A DNA stretch of 64,000 nucleotides from Filimonas sp. (GCA_017306865.1 JAFKHH010000012.1:124001-188000), one strand, 5' to 3'; shown: positions 17,524-27,392, numbered from the stretch's first letter. Notes: generated by a model from the letters alone, not told the origin. Made by a program: numbers and translations.

Positions 17524-18153
17524 ATGAATACAGAAGATCTCACCAGCCTTTTAATTTCTCTTTTATTGGGTAGTATTCTCGGCTTTGAGCGCGAGTATAA
17601 AAGTAAGGCTGCCGGGCTCAGAACAATAGCATTGATCTGTGTCGGCGCCACATTATTTACCCTTATGTCCAAGCATATATCTTTTTATCAGAATGCGGAT
17701 AGGATGGCTTCTAATATTGTAACAGGCATCGGTTTTTTGGGTGCGGGTGTTATTTACAAAGAGGGATTTAATGTAGCGGGACTTACTACGGCAGCTACCA
17801 TCTGGATGGGGGCCGCTATTGGCGTTACAGTGGGTGGGGGCGAATATACCCTGGGTGTTATTTCGCTGGTGATCTCCCTCGTTATCTTATCTATTTTAGA
17901 ATACGTGCAAGCGTGGATAGGCAGGATACATCAAAAAAGGACATACCGCATAACCTTTCAGTCAATGCACTTCACGCTAAAAGACCTGGAACTATTTTTT
18001 AAAGAAAACTGCCTGGAGTTCAGAAAACGTAAAGAAGCAAGAAATGTAACCAGTATTACCTGTATCTACGATGTATTTGGAAAAGAAGCTGTACTGGATA
18101 AAGTAAATGAAAAATTGATAAACCTCGATGCAATCGAGTCTTTCGATTTCTAA
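17524..18153 (+). CDS. MgtC/SapB-family membrane protein
   Basis: This 209-residue protein matches the MgtC family. Four to five transmembrane helices fill the first two thirds, with the typical LLLGSILGFEREYKSKAAGLRTIALICVGATLF split over residues 12-44 and TGIGFLGAGVIYK. A soluble ACT-like C-terminal domain follows. MgtC proteins affect growth at low magnesium and ATP-synthase activity in pathogens; the role in free-living Bacteroidota is unclear. Its stop overlaps the convergent merC-like stop by four bases. Confidence 0.88.
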   Translation: MNTEDLTSLLISLLLGSILGFEREYKSKAAGLRTIALICVGATLFTLMSKHISFYQNADRMASNIVTGIGFLGAGVIYKEGFNVAGLTTAATIWMGAAIGVTVGGGEYTLGVISLVISLVILSILEYVQAWIGRIHQKRTYRITFQSMHFTLKDLELFFKENCLEFRKRKEARNVTSITCIYDVFGKEAVLDKVNEKLINLDAIESFDF

Positions 18154-18545
18154 TCGTGCGCACAATCATGCTCGTGGCAATGGGCTGCTTTTCTGCAAAG
18201 ACGATAGTTGATATAATGGCCTGAAACGATCAGGATAACTGCAGGAATTAAAAGAACCAACTGCCAGCTATGCCAGATCTGCTTGCCTACAAGGCAAAGA
18301 ATACCCACAGTAAAAGTCAGGAAAGGAACCCAGCTATGATGATGCCTCTTCCAGCCATGATATAGCGCATACGCTCCAATAGCAAAGGCAAGAAAGATCA
18401 TAAAATATTCAAAGAAGTCATTGTGAATCAATTCAACTCCGAAGATTGGCAAGCTGCTTAAAAATAGTGGCAGCAAGGCACAATGTATAGCGCAGGCAAC
18501 TGAAGCTGTAATACCCAATGCATCCCAATTAATCTTGAACCCCAT
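18150..18545 (-). CDS. MerC-domain membrane protein, probable metal transporter
   Basis: This 131-residue protein has four predicted transmembrane helices and the MerC pattern SVACAIHCALLPL near residue 15, where Cys and His would bind metal. The C-terminal tail is rich in Cys and His (CRKAAHCHEHDCAHD), a likely cytoplasmic metal-binding tail. MerC was defined for mercury uptake, but there are no mer genes here. The divergent neighbours are an SCO protein and a Fur-family regulator, with a palindrome between them, so zinc, copper or iron handling is more likely. Confidence 0.82.
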   Translation of the reverse strand: MGFKINWDALGITASVACAIHCALLPLFLSSLPIFGVELIHNDFFEYFMIFLAFAIGAYALYHGWKRHHHSWVPFLTFTVGILCLVGKQIWHSWQLVLLIPAVILIVSGHYINYRLCRKAAHCHEHDCAHD

Positions 18546-18578
18546 AGTATCATCACATTAAGACCACAAAAATATGAG

Positions 18579-18597
18579 TTTGCAACTTTGTTGCAAA
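18579..18597. promoter_or_regulatory. palindromic operator candidate for the Fur/Zur-type regulator
   Basis: TTTGCAAC, three bases, GTTGCAAA is a perfect inverted repeat between the divergent merC-like and sco-fur transcription units. It is 34 bases from the merC-like start and about 80 from sco. Size and symmetry fit a Fur-family dimer site, and the cognate regulator could be encoded in the sco-fur unit. Confidence 0.6.
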
Positions 18598-18646
18598 ATA
18601 AAAGTTAAGCAAAATTGTTAAACCACTAAATCCCCTTCGACTATCG

Positions 18647-18654
18647 TAACTTTG
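18647..18654 (+). promoter_or_regulatory. sco-fur promoter -7 element
   Basis: TAACTTTG matches TAnnTTTG and lies 22 bases before the ATG chosen for sco. It overlaps the TTG that would be the alternative start, supporting the ATG. No clear -33 element. Confidence 0.4.
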
Positions 18655-18675
18655 ACACGGCAAAATTATACAGGT

Positions 18676-19332
18676 ATGAGCAAAAAACTGATAGGCTATG
18701 TATTGTTTTTCATTGTGTTAACTGGCGGATTTCTCTTTTTTGCATTTAGGGGAACGGACAACTGGAAAAAGAAATCGCCCATTATCAGTTATGTAAAGCC
18801 CTTTTCATTCACCAACCAGGATGGGGTAAACTTTACAGAACACAATATGGATGGTAAAGTGACCGTGGTGGAATACTTCTTTACAACATGTAAAGGCATT
18901 TGCCCTAAGCTAAACACAAACATGAAGAAGGTATATGAGGAATTTAAAGATGAGCCGGATTTTCAGATAGTATCGCATACCTGTGACCCGGAAACAGATT
19001 CTGTTCCTGTATTGAAACATTATTCAGACTCATTGAAAGTAGATAATAAGAAATGGGTTTTCCTGACGGGAAGAAAAGACAGTCTTTATAGCGCAGCAAG
19101 AATTAGCTACCTGTTGGATGATCCTAAAAACAGTGTAAAAAATATAAGTGACCAGTTTATCCATACGCAGTTTTTTGCGGTGGTAGATAAACAAGGGCAG
19201 GTGAGAGGGGAGATATACGACGGACTAAAAGAAAATGATCTGAACAGGTTGAAAGAAACGGTAAAATCATTGCTAAAAGAAAAACAAGGAAAGAGCGGGT
19301 TCTCTAATAATATGTTTGGTTCAAACCCATAA
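18676..19332 (+). CDS. SCO1/SenC-family copper chaperone/thioredoxin-like protein
   Basis: This 218-residue protein is membrane-anchored (one helix near the N-terminus) with a thioredoxin fold facing the periplasm. The SCO copper/redox motif is CKGICP, and the distal histidine is in FIHTQFFAVVD. SCO proteins deliver copper to the CuA centre of cytochrome oxidase or act as thiol reductases. I use the ATG at 18676; an upstream in-frame TTG overlaps a promoter-like element. It is 15 bases upstream of a Fur-family gene, so the two form an operon. Confidence 0.87.
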   Translation: MSKKLIGYVLFFIVLTGGFLFFAFRGTDNWKKKSPIISYVKPFSFTNQDGVNFTEHNMDGKVTVVEYFFTTCKGICPKLNTNMKKVYEEFKDEPDFQIVSHTCDPETDSVPVLKHYSDSLKVDNKKWVFLTGRKDSLYSAARISYLLDDPKNSVKNISDQFIHTQFFAVVDKQGQVRGEIYDGLKENDLNRLKETVKSLLKEKQGKSGFSNNMFGSNP

Positions 19333-19336
19333 CAAA

Positions 19337-19342
19337 AGGAGG
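19337..19342 (+). promoter_or_regulatory. strong Shine-Dalgarno site before the Fur-family gene
   Basis: AGGAGG five bases before the ATG is a consensus ribosome-binding site. Most genes here lack one, so this is unusual and may boost regulator translation within the operon. Confidence 0.55.
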
Positions 19343-19347
19343 TTTTT

Positions 19348-19767
19348 ATGATTGAAAATATAAACGAGATACTGAAGAAAAACCAATTGAGCGTAACTGA
19401 TAGCAGGCGTAAAATATTGGAGATGTTTCAACATACAAGTGGCGCACTGGCGCATGCAGATATAGAAAAACAATCCGGTACTTTATTTGATCGTGTAACA
19501 ATCTATCGCACACTACAAACGTTTGTAGAAAAGGGAATTATACATACTATACCAACAATAGATAATTCTGTAAAATATGCACTGTGCAAAGATGCCTGCC
19601 AGGCAGGACATCACCATGACAACCACGTGCATTTTATGTGCGATGAATGTGGCACTACGTATTGCTTAAATAACATCAGCATACCACAGGTGCAATTACC
19701 TGAAGGCTTCAGATCTACCCAAACGGATGTTGTGGTGAGTGGTATTTGTAAGAATTGTAATGATTAA
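19348..19767 (+). CDS. Fur-family metal-responsive transcriptional regulator (Zur-like)
   Basis: This 139-residue protein has the Fur winged-helix domain (SVTDSRRKILEMFQ, then DRVTIYRTLQTFVEKGII) and a C-terminal dimer domain. The structural zinc site is complete: C98/C101 (CDEC) and C134/C137 (CKNC). Regulatory-site histidines include HHHDNHVHF (88-96). It could be a Zur or a Fur; the merC-like and sco context favours Zur or a related metal sensor. A perfect palindrome at 18579-18597 is the likely operator. A strong terminator ends the operon. Confidence 0.88.
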   Translation: MIENINEILKKNQLSVTDSRRKILEMFQHTSGALAHADIEKQSGTLFDRVTIYRTLQTFVEKGIIHTIPTIDNSVKYALCKDACQAGHHHDNHVHFMCDECGTTYCLNNISIPQVQLPEGFRSTQTDVVVSGICKNCND

Positions 19768-19785
19768 TACTACTTGAATTATAAG

Positions 19786-19818
19786 AAAAGGCCGGATCAA
19801 CCTGATCCGGCCTTTTTT
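19786..19818. terminator. terminator
   Basis: AAAGGCCGGATCA and TGATCCGGCCTTT form a long stem with a T-run, between the fur-like gene and the convergent PKD gene. It probably works in both directions. Confidence 0.88.
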
Positions 19819-19837
19819 ATGAATAGATGTATAATCC

Positions 19838-22800
19838 CTATCGTATCAACACCACCGTGCCTTTGAAGAATACACTTTTGCCTTCCGCACAAATAACCTC
19901 GGCCGTGTACACAAACGTGGTGGATTGAGAAACGTGCCTGCCGTCTACCAATCCATTCCACCCGGCATTACGATCGTTTGCATTGCAGTTTTGTTTATGA
20001 AAAACCATTTTACCCCAGCGGTCAAAGACAGAAAAGTTTTTAATAGATTGTATCCCATACCCCATAATATAAAACACATCATTCTTGCCATCTCCATTAG
20101 GCGTAAATGCGTCAGGAATAAACACACTGCTTTTATTACACAATACATAGATATTAATATTATCAGCAGCTTTACACCCTTCCTTTGTGCTTACAGTCAA
20201 AGTATAAGCTGTATTTGCATTGGCTGTAAAATTTGGCTTGGCGCAGTCACTACAACTTAGCCCTGTGGCAGGATACCAGTTATAAGAAGATATATTGCCT
20301 GTAATAGTGGGTTGCAGCGTTATAGCTGTGCCGGCTGGTGTAGTTATATCAGGTCCCAGATCCACTGTTGGCATTTGTACAACAGTAACCAACACCGAAT
20401 CCGTTTCGTCCGGGCAAACATTGTTGCTAAATCCTTTTACCACATAGCTGGTTGTAACCAATGGCGAAGCAACAGGAGTGGGGCTTTGTGCATTGCTCAG
20501 CGAACTTGCATTAGACCATAAAAACTGGTTGGTATTGCCTTTTACCCACAAGCGTGTACGATCACCTGCGCAAATAGTAACAGGCGGCGATACAGAAAGA
20601 TTAGCCGGTTCGGCAACTTTTACCAATACGCCCGAATCTTTTACACAACCGTAGTCATTTACTGCATGTATCAAATAACGTGCATCCGTTGCCGGTGTTA
20701 TAATAGGGCTTGCAGTGTTTGCATTTTGTATAAAAGTATTTCCGTCTGTTGTCCAGAGATATGTAGTAGCACCGGATGCCGACAAAATAATCGTACTGTT
20801 TTTACAGATGGTTGTATCATTGTTTAATAGCAATGCGGGCAGCGGATGAATGACAAGGCTTTGCATAGCGGAGTCTTTACAACCATGTTGTGTTTCTACT
20901 ACATAAGCCAGTGTATAAGACCCCGTAGGCAATGGGAAATTTTGTACAAGATTAGAGGCATCATATATATACAAGCCCTGCTGCACTATGGCATCTTCAG
21001 ACACTACAGTTTGTGAATAGTTAACCAGATCCTTTAAACATTTTTCTGTATCAGATATAAGACTAATCACCGGCTTATTATAAATGAGCGCAGCTTGTTG
21101 CTTCGTCACCTGGTCTACACAATTATTTTCTGTCTTTACCTGTAGGGTTACAGCATAGTCGCCGGTAGCTACATAGCTATGCTGCGCAGAACCCGTATTT
21201 CCCGTTTCACCATCACCAAATTGCCAGAGATATTCTGCTACCGCGTATGCTGAAGACGAATTGTTTATAAAATCAAAAATTCTGTTATCTCCACACTTAA
21301 TAGAATCCAATACGGAAAAATCCACATATACCGAATCGATAATGATTTTTTTTGTAACCGTATCCGCACAATTGTTGTTTGTAATGGCGATCAATTGTAT
21401 ATTATGCGTACCACTTATTCTGAAATCATTGTACAAGTCTTGTGAGCTAGTCACAGTGGCATTATCTATTTTCCACAGATAATTTGTAACAGGATCTACG
21501 CTATTTATACTTGCTTTATAATCTAAAGCTGTATTACCAGGTTGCAGGCAAATAATGTCACTGCCTGTGATGCCCGCAACAGGATTGTTATGAACTACTA
21601 TCTTTTGTGGCTCGCTGGTAGCCTCACACCCATTTTCATTTTTTATATAAAGCGTTACATCGTAATTGTCCGGTGTGTTGTATGTATGTGTGCCAGGCTG
21701 GTTAAGCAAGCTACCTGTATTATCACCGAAGAGCCAGCTATATTCTGTAAATGGTGATGCAGAAGTAGAGTTGTTAGTAAATTCTGGATTACCACGGCCA
21801 CAGAAAATAGTTTTGTCAATAGAAAAATCCACGGCAACAGAGTCAATAATGATCTGCTTTGTTATGGTATCGGCACAATTATTATTGGTCGTAACGATTA
21901 GTTGTATATCATGTGCGCCACTTGTTCTGAAGTCAAGACTTAAATTCTGCTCAGTACTTACATCGATATTGTCGATCTTCCACAAATAGGTGGTGATAGG
22001 ATCGACACTGGTACCGTTATATGTATAGTTTAAAGCTGACGACAGGGTTGACTGTAAACAATTAATTGCTTTTCCATCAATGCCCGCAATCGGGTTGTTA
22101 TAGACTATAATTTTTTGCGGTTCGCTCGTTGCCTCACATCCATTTTCTGTTTTGGCATATAGTGTTACCGCATAAGTACCCGGCACACCATAGTAGTGAG
22201 TGCCCGGATCGGCTTGCATACTGTTTGTATTATCTCCAAAGTTCCACTGGTATGTTGTGATAGAAGATGTAGCTGCAACGGATGAGAGATTTGTAAAAGC
22301 CGGATCACCATTACCACAAAAGTGATTTTTATCAATGGTAAAGTCGGCCCTTATAGAATCAATGATGATATTTTTTGTTACGGTAGAATCGCATCCATTA
22401 ATTGTTGTAACCATCAACGAAATAACGTGATTGCCCGGAATGCGAAAGTCCAAGGACAAACTAGCTTCCGAGCCTACAGTATTGTCATCTATCTTCCACT
22501 CGTAAGAAGAAATAGCATCATCACTTGTACCTGTATTGCTGTATTGCAACAGTGGGCCCTGCGCTGCTAAACAGATTATATCATCACCGGTTATAGCAGG
22601 CGTCGGAACCGGGTGAATGGTAACTACAGTCTTTGTAGTAGTATCTGTACAGCCATACTTGCTTTTTACTGCAAGCGTAGCATTGTATGTACCGGCAGTA
22701 GCATAAAGATGTGTTCCCGGATTGGCGGTAACATCCGTTGCGCCATCACCAAATGTCCATAAGTAATCTGTAATGGATGAAAATGATGCAACGGTAGAAT

Positions 22801-25800
22801 TGTTTGTAAAAGAAACTAACCCTTCTTTGCAGAAAACACTTTTATCGATAGAGAATGCTGAATGAATTTCATCTACAATAACTTTATCGCCTGGCTTCAT
22901 TTGAACTGTATAAGTACAGCCGTCTGTACTTGATAAAATGACATTGGGCTGGTATATGCCAGCTTGTGTATAAGTATGAGTCAGCGTAGTAGTTGTGGAA
23001 GGTGTTATGTCTAACGTACCGTCTCTAAAATCCCATGCAAAAGTATTCACATTTGTGCCTGATACTTTTGCTGTAAACGTGAAAGGATTACAACCCACCA
23101 GTTCACCATAGCTAAAATTGCCATTCGGCCCTTTAATGTGTATTACGCTGTCTATTGTATTGGTACAACCATTTGGACCCGTTACGGTTAATATGATGTG
23201 ATAATCGCCCCCCACGCGGTATATATGTCCCGAAGGATTGGTTAATGTGGAGCCAGCGCCACCATCGCCAAAAGCCCATGAAGAACTGTTTGCGTACAAA
23301 GACGTATTGGTAAAGGTTACGGCTATAGGTGCGCACTCCGCCAAGCTGCTTGTCGTAAAATTTGCTGTGGGTTTAATAAGTTGTATGAGGTTTAATTTGG
23401 TAGTTGTATCGGCACATTTAGGTAATGCTGTTTCCGTTGCAATTAATGTAACATTATAAGCACCATCTTGCGTAGGATAAGTATGAGAAGGAGATGTTTG
23501 AGTAGAAATAGGACTGCCATCTCCGAAATCCCATTGATAAGTTGGGTTTGGAGTAACTGATCCGTTAGAAAATCCAAATGTGTAATTGTTGCAAGTAACA
23601 ATAGGGGACGTATTTATAACGGCTTTGGGCCAATAACTTTTTACAATAGCGCTTTGGGTATAGGGTGCGGAGCTGCACCCGTTAATATCTTTGACAATCA
23701 ATTTAACACTGTACTGTGTATATGCATTGTTTGTATTTGTAAATGGCAATTGAACAGGGTCTGTTACAGTATTTACGTTAAAACTTTTGGTAGGCGTTGA
23801 CGGAACGGAGCTACCTGTAGCCCAAACGTACCAATCCCATTGAACAATAGGTGCGGTAATGGGATCGAGCGGCGTAGATGCATCCGTAAAAGGTTTGGTG
23901 AAATTTTGTGCTTTGCAACTTAACAAGTCTGTTGCGGTAAAACTTGCCGTAGGCCCGCCTATCTCTATCGGCAAATCCAACGATTTAGCGCTTATACAAC
24001 CATTCTTATCGGTAATGGTAAGCATAGGTGTATAACTGCCGGTAAAACCATACATGTGTGTAGTACCGGTATTAAAGGTTGCCGCCGGCGGATTACTGTT
24101 GTTAAGTGTTTTCGTATTGTTATCCCCAAAGTCCCACGTAACGGATTTTATATACAAATTGTTTAATCCTGAAGTCGAAAACGTAATGCTTTGCTGCGTA
24201 CATGCCGATGCTTGGCTTACACTAAAGGCTGCTTTCTCATTAACGACGGGAATGTCTATCGAATAACTTGTAACTACTCCTGTAACAGTATTTTTCCTTG
24301 TAACGGTCACTGTATAAATTGTTGATGGAGCGTTAGGGAACGTATGTGTTATGGTAATGGGTACCGGAGTGGTATTGACAACAGGGCTCCCATCTCCAAA
24401 GTCCCAGGAAGTAACAACCGTAGTGGCTTGGTTTTGACTTGCCGTGTCTGTAAATGTAAAGGTAAATGGGGTACTGCAAGCGCCGCCGCTAAAGGTAAAA
24501 CCTCCACCTCCACCACCACCTCCTCCACCTCCGGGATCGGGAGGCGGGCAGGGTTGAATAACGGTTACGGGCAACGTATTAGATGTTGCGGTACAGCCCG
24601 ATGCTGTTGTAATGCTTACGAAAACATTTTTGGTGCCTGCCGTAGTATAAGTAAAACTTGCAGTATTGGTAGTAGTTGTTACAATACCGTCATCAAAATT
24701 CCACAGATATGTTACGGTACCTACGTCGGCAGTAGAAACCGATGCCGTTGCAGTAACCGGCAGGGTACCGCAACCCGAATTTGGTGTTACGTTTTGCAAT
24801 GTTACTTGAGGAGGGCCTATCCTCAAGTAACTAAAAGTCTTTGTATTGGAACATCCTGTAATGTTGTCTGTAACGGTTAATGTTACATATCTTGACCCAG
24901 TTCCTGTTGCGGCATCATACGTATGCCCGGGACTTTCTGTTGTGCTTGTAACTCCGTCTCCAAAGTTCCAAAAGTAACTATAGCTGCCACCGGTAGAGCC
25001 TGTATTTGTAAAATTCGCTGTGTACGGCTGCTTGCACAAAACGGTGTTATCAATATTGAAATTTGCTACAGGTGTTTGCTTTATCGTAATTGTTTTTGTG
25101 ATAGGATCGGAAACGCAACCACCCCCATTTGTAATGGTTAAAGTAACTGTATAAGTGCCGGGCGTTGAAAATGACTTGTAAAATGAAGCACTGGAAGCAG
25201 TGCTACCATCAGAAAAGACCCACTGATAGGTACATCCGGTGAAAGATGCCGGAAGTACAGATGCGCTGAAATATACGGACGTTCCTGTACACGCGGCATC
25301 CGGCACATTCATGTTGCTGATCTGTGGCGTACCTACATATATTGTTTTAGTGGGGCTCGTGTTACTGCAATTAGTGCCGTTTACTACTTTTAATGAAACA
25401 TTGTATTGTCCTGCTGTAGTATATGGGTGTATGGGGCTTGTTGTGTTATCAGGGGTAGAGAGATCTCCAAAATTCCATGTATAGTTTTTGACGCCTTGTC
25501 CTGTAGATGTATTGGTGAAAGTAAAATTAGAAGGAGCTGTACAGTCTGTTGTTTTGTCAACCGAAAAAGATGCAACAGCATTGTCATATACATTTATATC
25601 CTTTGTAACAGCCTCGCTTTTACAGCCAAAACTATTGTAAACAATTAAGGATACATGGTTCACTCCGTTGGTTGTATATGTAGTGCTCGGGTTTTGTGAT
25701 GTAGTAGGCGTTCCGTCTCCCAAGTCCCACAACCAGGCTGTTATGACACCGTCGCCAGGGATGGAGTTGTCCATAAAGTTTACCGCTAAAGATTTACAAC

Positions 25801-26146
25801 CTGCATAAGTAGAGGCTGTAAAGCTTGCAACAGGCGCGGGTCTTACTTCTACAGTTTTAGTAGCAGACTGTTTGGTGTGATCGCTAAATTCTACGGTAAG
25901 CGTTACGGTAAAAGTACCTGTAGGACTTGCGGTTATATAATTATGCCCAGCCGTAGCCAATGTTGTGGTTGCACTACCTTCTCCGGCACCGAAATCCCAA
26001 ACACGGCTTATGATAGTGCCAGATGTATTATCTGTAAAAGTTGTAAATACAGGCGTACATATACCTGATTTGACAACCGAAAAATCGACCTGGCCCCAAC
26101 TGCACAGGCCAATACACAACAAGGCCATTGTTAATAACAAACGCAT
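19838..26146 (-). CDS. giant PKD-repeat surface protein with T9SS type B sorting domain
   Basis: This 2,102-residue secreted protein starts with a signal peptide (MRLLLTMALLCIGLCSWGQ). The frame continues upstream to a TTG at 26236, but this ATG gives a clean signal and is preceded by a GGGAGG sequence. About 18-20 tandem PKD-like beta-sandwich repeats follow, marked by WxFGDG-type motifs. An 11-glycine linker sits near residues 538-548 (24502-24534). Three Ig-like modules come next, then a type B C-terminal domain (FIPDAFTPNGDGKNDVF, FDRWGKMVF, W/G pattern, ending VVLIR) that directs export by the type IX system and surface attachment. Likely an adhesin or matrix protein. Sorting domains of this kind are called gliding motility-associated in databases. 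Confidence 0.93.
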   Translation of the reverse strand: MRLLLTMALLCIGLCSWGQVDFSVVKSGICTPVFTTFTDNTSGTIISRVWDFGAGEGSATTTLATAGHNYITASPTGTFTVTLTVEFSDHTKQSATKTVEVRPAPVASFTASTYAGCKSLAVNFMDNSIPGDGVITAWLWDLGDGTPTTSQNPSTTYTTNGVNHVSLIVYNSFGCKSEAVTKDINVYDNAVASFSVDKTTDCTAPSNFTFTNTSTGQGVKNYTWNFGDLSTPDNTTSPIHPYTTAGQYNVSLKVVNGTNCSNTSPTKTIYVGTPQISNMNVPDAACTGTSVYFSASVLPASFTGCTYQWVFSDGSTASSASFYKSFSTPGTYTVTLTITNGGGCVSDPITKTITIKQTPVANFNIDNTVLCKQPYTANFTNTGSTGGSYSYFWNFGDGVTSTTESPGHTYDAATGTGSRYVTLTVTDNITGCSNTKTFSYLRIGPPQVTLQNVTPNSGCGTLPVTATASVSTADVGTVTYLWNFDDGIVTTTTNTASFTYTTAGTKNVFVSITTASGCTATSNTLPVTVIQPCPPPDPGGGGGGGGGGGFTFSGGACSTPFTFTFTDTASQNQATTVVTSWDFGDGSPVVNTTPVPITITHTFPNAPSTIYTVTVTRKNTVTGVVTSYSIDIPVVNEKAAFSVSQASACTQQSITFSTSGLNNLYIKSVTWDFGDNNTKTLNNSNPPAATFNTGTTHMYGFTGSYTPMLTITDKNGCISAKSLDLPIEIGGPTASFTATDLLSCKAQNFTKPFTDASTPLDPITAPIVQWDWYVWATGSSVPSTPTKSFNVNTVTDPVQLPFTNTNNAYTQYSVKLIVKDINGCSSAPYTQSAIVKSYWPKAVINTSPIVTCNNYTFGFSNGSVTPNPTYQWDFGDGSPISTQTSPSHTYPTQDGAYNVTLIATETALPKCADTTTKLNLIQLIKPTANFTTSSLAECAPIAVTFTNTSLYANSSSWAFGDGGAGSTLTNPSGHIYRVGGDYHIILTVTGPNGCTNTIDSVIHIKGPNGNFSYGELVGCNPFTFTAKVSGTNVNTFAWDFRDGTLDITPSTTTTLTHTYTQAGIYQPNVILSSTDGCTYTVQMKPGDKVIVDEIHSAFSIDKSVFCKEGLVSFTNNSTVASFSSITDYLWTFGDGATDVTANPGTHLYATAGTYNATLAVKSKYGCTDTTTKTVVTIHPVPTPAITGDDIICLAAQGPLLQYSNTGTSDDAISSYEWKIDDNTVGSEASLSLDFRIPGNHVISLMVTTINGCDSTVTKNIIIDSIRADFTIDKNHFCGNGDPAFTNLSSVAATSSITTYQWNFGDNTNSMQADPGTHYYGVPGTYAVTLYAKTENGCEATSEPQKIIVYNNPIAGIDGKAINCLQSTLSSALNYTYNGTSVDPITTYLWKIDNIDVSTEQNLSLDFRTSGAHDIQLIVTTNNNCADTITKQIIIDSVAVDFSIDKTIFCGRGNPEFTNNSTSASPFTEYSWLFGDNTGSLLNQPGTHTYNTPDNYDVTLYIKNENGCEATSEPQKIVVHNNPVAGITGSDIICLQPGNTALDYKASINSVDPVTNYLWKIDNATVTSSQDLYNDFRISGTHNIQLIAITNNNCADTVTKKIIIDSVYVDFSVLDSIKCGDNRIFDFINNSSSAYAVAEYLWQFGDGETGNTGSAQHSYVATGDYAVTLQVKTENNCVDQVTKQQAALIYNKPVISLISDTEKCLKDLVNYSQTVVSEDAIVQQGLYIYDASNLVQNFPLPTGSYTLAYVVETQHGCKDSAMQSLVIHPLPALLLNNDTTICKNSTIILSASGATTYLWTTDGNTFIQNANTASPIITPATDARYLIHAVNDYGCVKDSGVLVKVAEPANLSVSPPVTICAGDRTRLWVKGNTNQFLWSNASSLSNAQSPTPVASPLVTTSYVVKGFSNNVCPDETDSVLVTVVQMPTVDLGPDITTPAGTAITLQPTITGNISSYNWYPATGLSCSDCAKPNFTANANTAYTLTVSTKEGCKAADNINIYVLCNKSSVFIPDAFTPNGDGKNDVFYIMGYGIQSIKNFSVFDRWGKMVFHKQNCNANDRNAGWNGLVDGRHVSQSTTFVYTAEVICAEGKSVFFKGTVVLIR
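21330..22450. repeat. DNA-level tandem PKD modules within the giant gene
   Basis: Three consecutive PKD pairs here share long near-identical runs at DNA level, for example the TTGTAACCGTATC/TTGTTATGGTATC blocks with CACAATT and TTGTATAT words spaced about 480-540 bases apart. This points to recent internal duplication or homogenisation. Confidence 0.65.
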
Positions 26147-26281
26147 ACGCTCCCTCCCGGAAAAATAGTTGACCGTTAAAAAACTGTTTAGATAAAAAAT
26201 TCCGAGAAGAGATAGGTTGCGCAAATATGGAGACAAACAAATATAGTAAAACCCAGGGTTTGTGCCTTATGCTTATTTTTA

Positions 26282-27244
26282 ATGTACCAATCCGTTATTA
26301 CCATGCTTAAAGCCACAACTATACTGATTTTGCTACTCTACGCCTGCCTTGCTGCCCATGCGCAAGACAGTACTGTTATTACCAGGTTTACCATGCACGA
26401 TGATGTATTTATAACCATAGACCAGCCGGCAAATATGAACCCGCGTAACGAAACCATCATTATATTGTATGCGCTGCCAAACGGAAACACTACAGCGCAA
26501 ACAATGGGCAAGCAGATGCAGCCAGGCGACGACTGGCACTATAACATTCAGCACATAGCGGCGCAAACAAAGTTTGTACGCCACGCGCTGCCCGCACAAA
26601 ATATTATTACCATCTATCTTGAAAACAAGTATAAAAGCTGGCCTGCGTGGCGACAAAAAAGTAGTGATGCAGCTACTTTTATTCCGCACATAATAGACTC
26701 GCTATATAGCATGATACCCGCTAAAAGAAAAGTGCTGTATCTGAATGGGCATAGCGGAGGTGGCAGCTTTATTTTCGGTTACCTGAAAACACAAACATCC
26801 ATTCCTGCCTTTATCAAACGCATTAGTTTCCTGGATAGCGAGTACGGTTACGACAGTAGCCTCGCAACATTATTCAAACAATGGTTGCTGCACAACACAA
26901 AAGCGTACCTGAGCGTATTTGCTTACAATGACAGCATTGCCCTGTACAATGGCAAGCCTGTTGTCTCTGCAACCGGCGGTACGTGGTACAGGTCTAAGCT
27001 GATGTTGAAAGACCTTTCGGAAAATATACCTTTCCAGGAAACACAAACAGATAGTGTTACAGCATACATTTCTAAGGATAAGCGCGTGCAATTTTTCTTT
27101 AAACAAAACCTGGATAGGGGCATTTACCATACACAGCAGGTAGAGCGGAATGGATTTATTCATTCTGTGCTGTGTGGCACATCACAAGATTCTAAAGGGT
27201 ATAAGTATTATGACACAGCCGCATACCGGAAATGGATAAAATAA
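26282..27244 (+). CDS. secreted alpha/beta-hydrolase-like protein
   Basis: This 320-residue protein has a signal peptide ending AHAQ. The nucleophile elbow GHSGGG (about residues 157-162), following a hydrophobic strand VLYLN, supports a serine hydrolase of the alpha/beta fold. A candidate catalytic His lies near the C-terminus (GFIHSVL). The substrate is unknown. Two ATGs are possible, 26282 and 26303; the second gives the shorter and more typical signal peptide. It is divergent from the giant PKD gene and may share its control region, and is followed by a terminator at 27393-27428. Confidence 0.75.
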   Translation: MYQSVITMLKATTILILLLYACLAAHAQDSTVITRFTMHDDVFITIDQPANMNPRNETIIILYALPNGNTTAQTMGKQMQPGDDWHYNIQHIAAQTKFVRHALPAQNIITIYLENKYKSWPAWRQKSSDAATFIPHIIDSLYSMIPAKRKVLYLNGHSGGGSFIFGYLKTQTSIPAFIKRISFLDSEYGYDSSLATLFKQWLLHNTKAYLSVFAYNDSIALYNGKPVVSATGGTWYRSKLMLKDLSENIPFQETQTDSVTAYISKDKRVQFFFKQNLDRGIYHTQQVERNGFIHSVLCGTSQDSKGYKYYDTAAYRKWIK

Positions 27245-27392
27245 CCTGTCAGACACTATGCGGACTCTTACATTCACAAACATAGGAGTCAGCATTCCTC
27301 AAAGGCCTTGAGCGTGTCCTCTCGCGCCAAAGCGCAAAGCCTGTCAGGATTATACAGTCAGACACCTATCGCAAAGGCGGCAAAGGTTGAGA

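Noticed and set aside
18150-18545. Mercury resistance operon
   Set aside because: Only a MerC-domain gene is present; no merA, merP, merT or MerR regulator.
23133-25648. Numerous Cys-rich ORFs antisense to the PKD gene
   Set aside because: Shadows of the Thr/Ser/Asn-rich PKD codons; no independent support.
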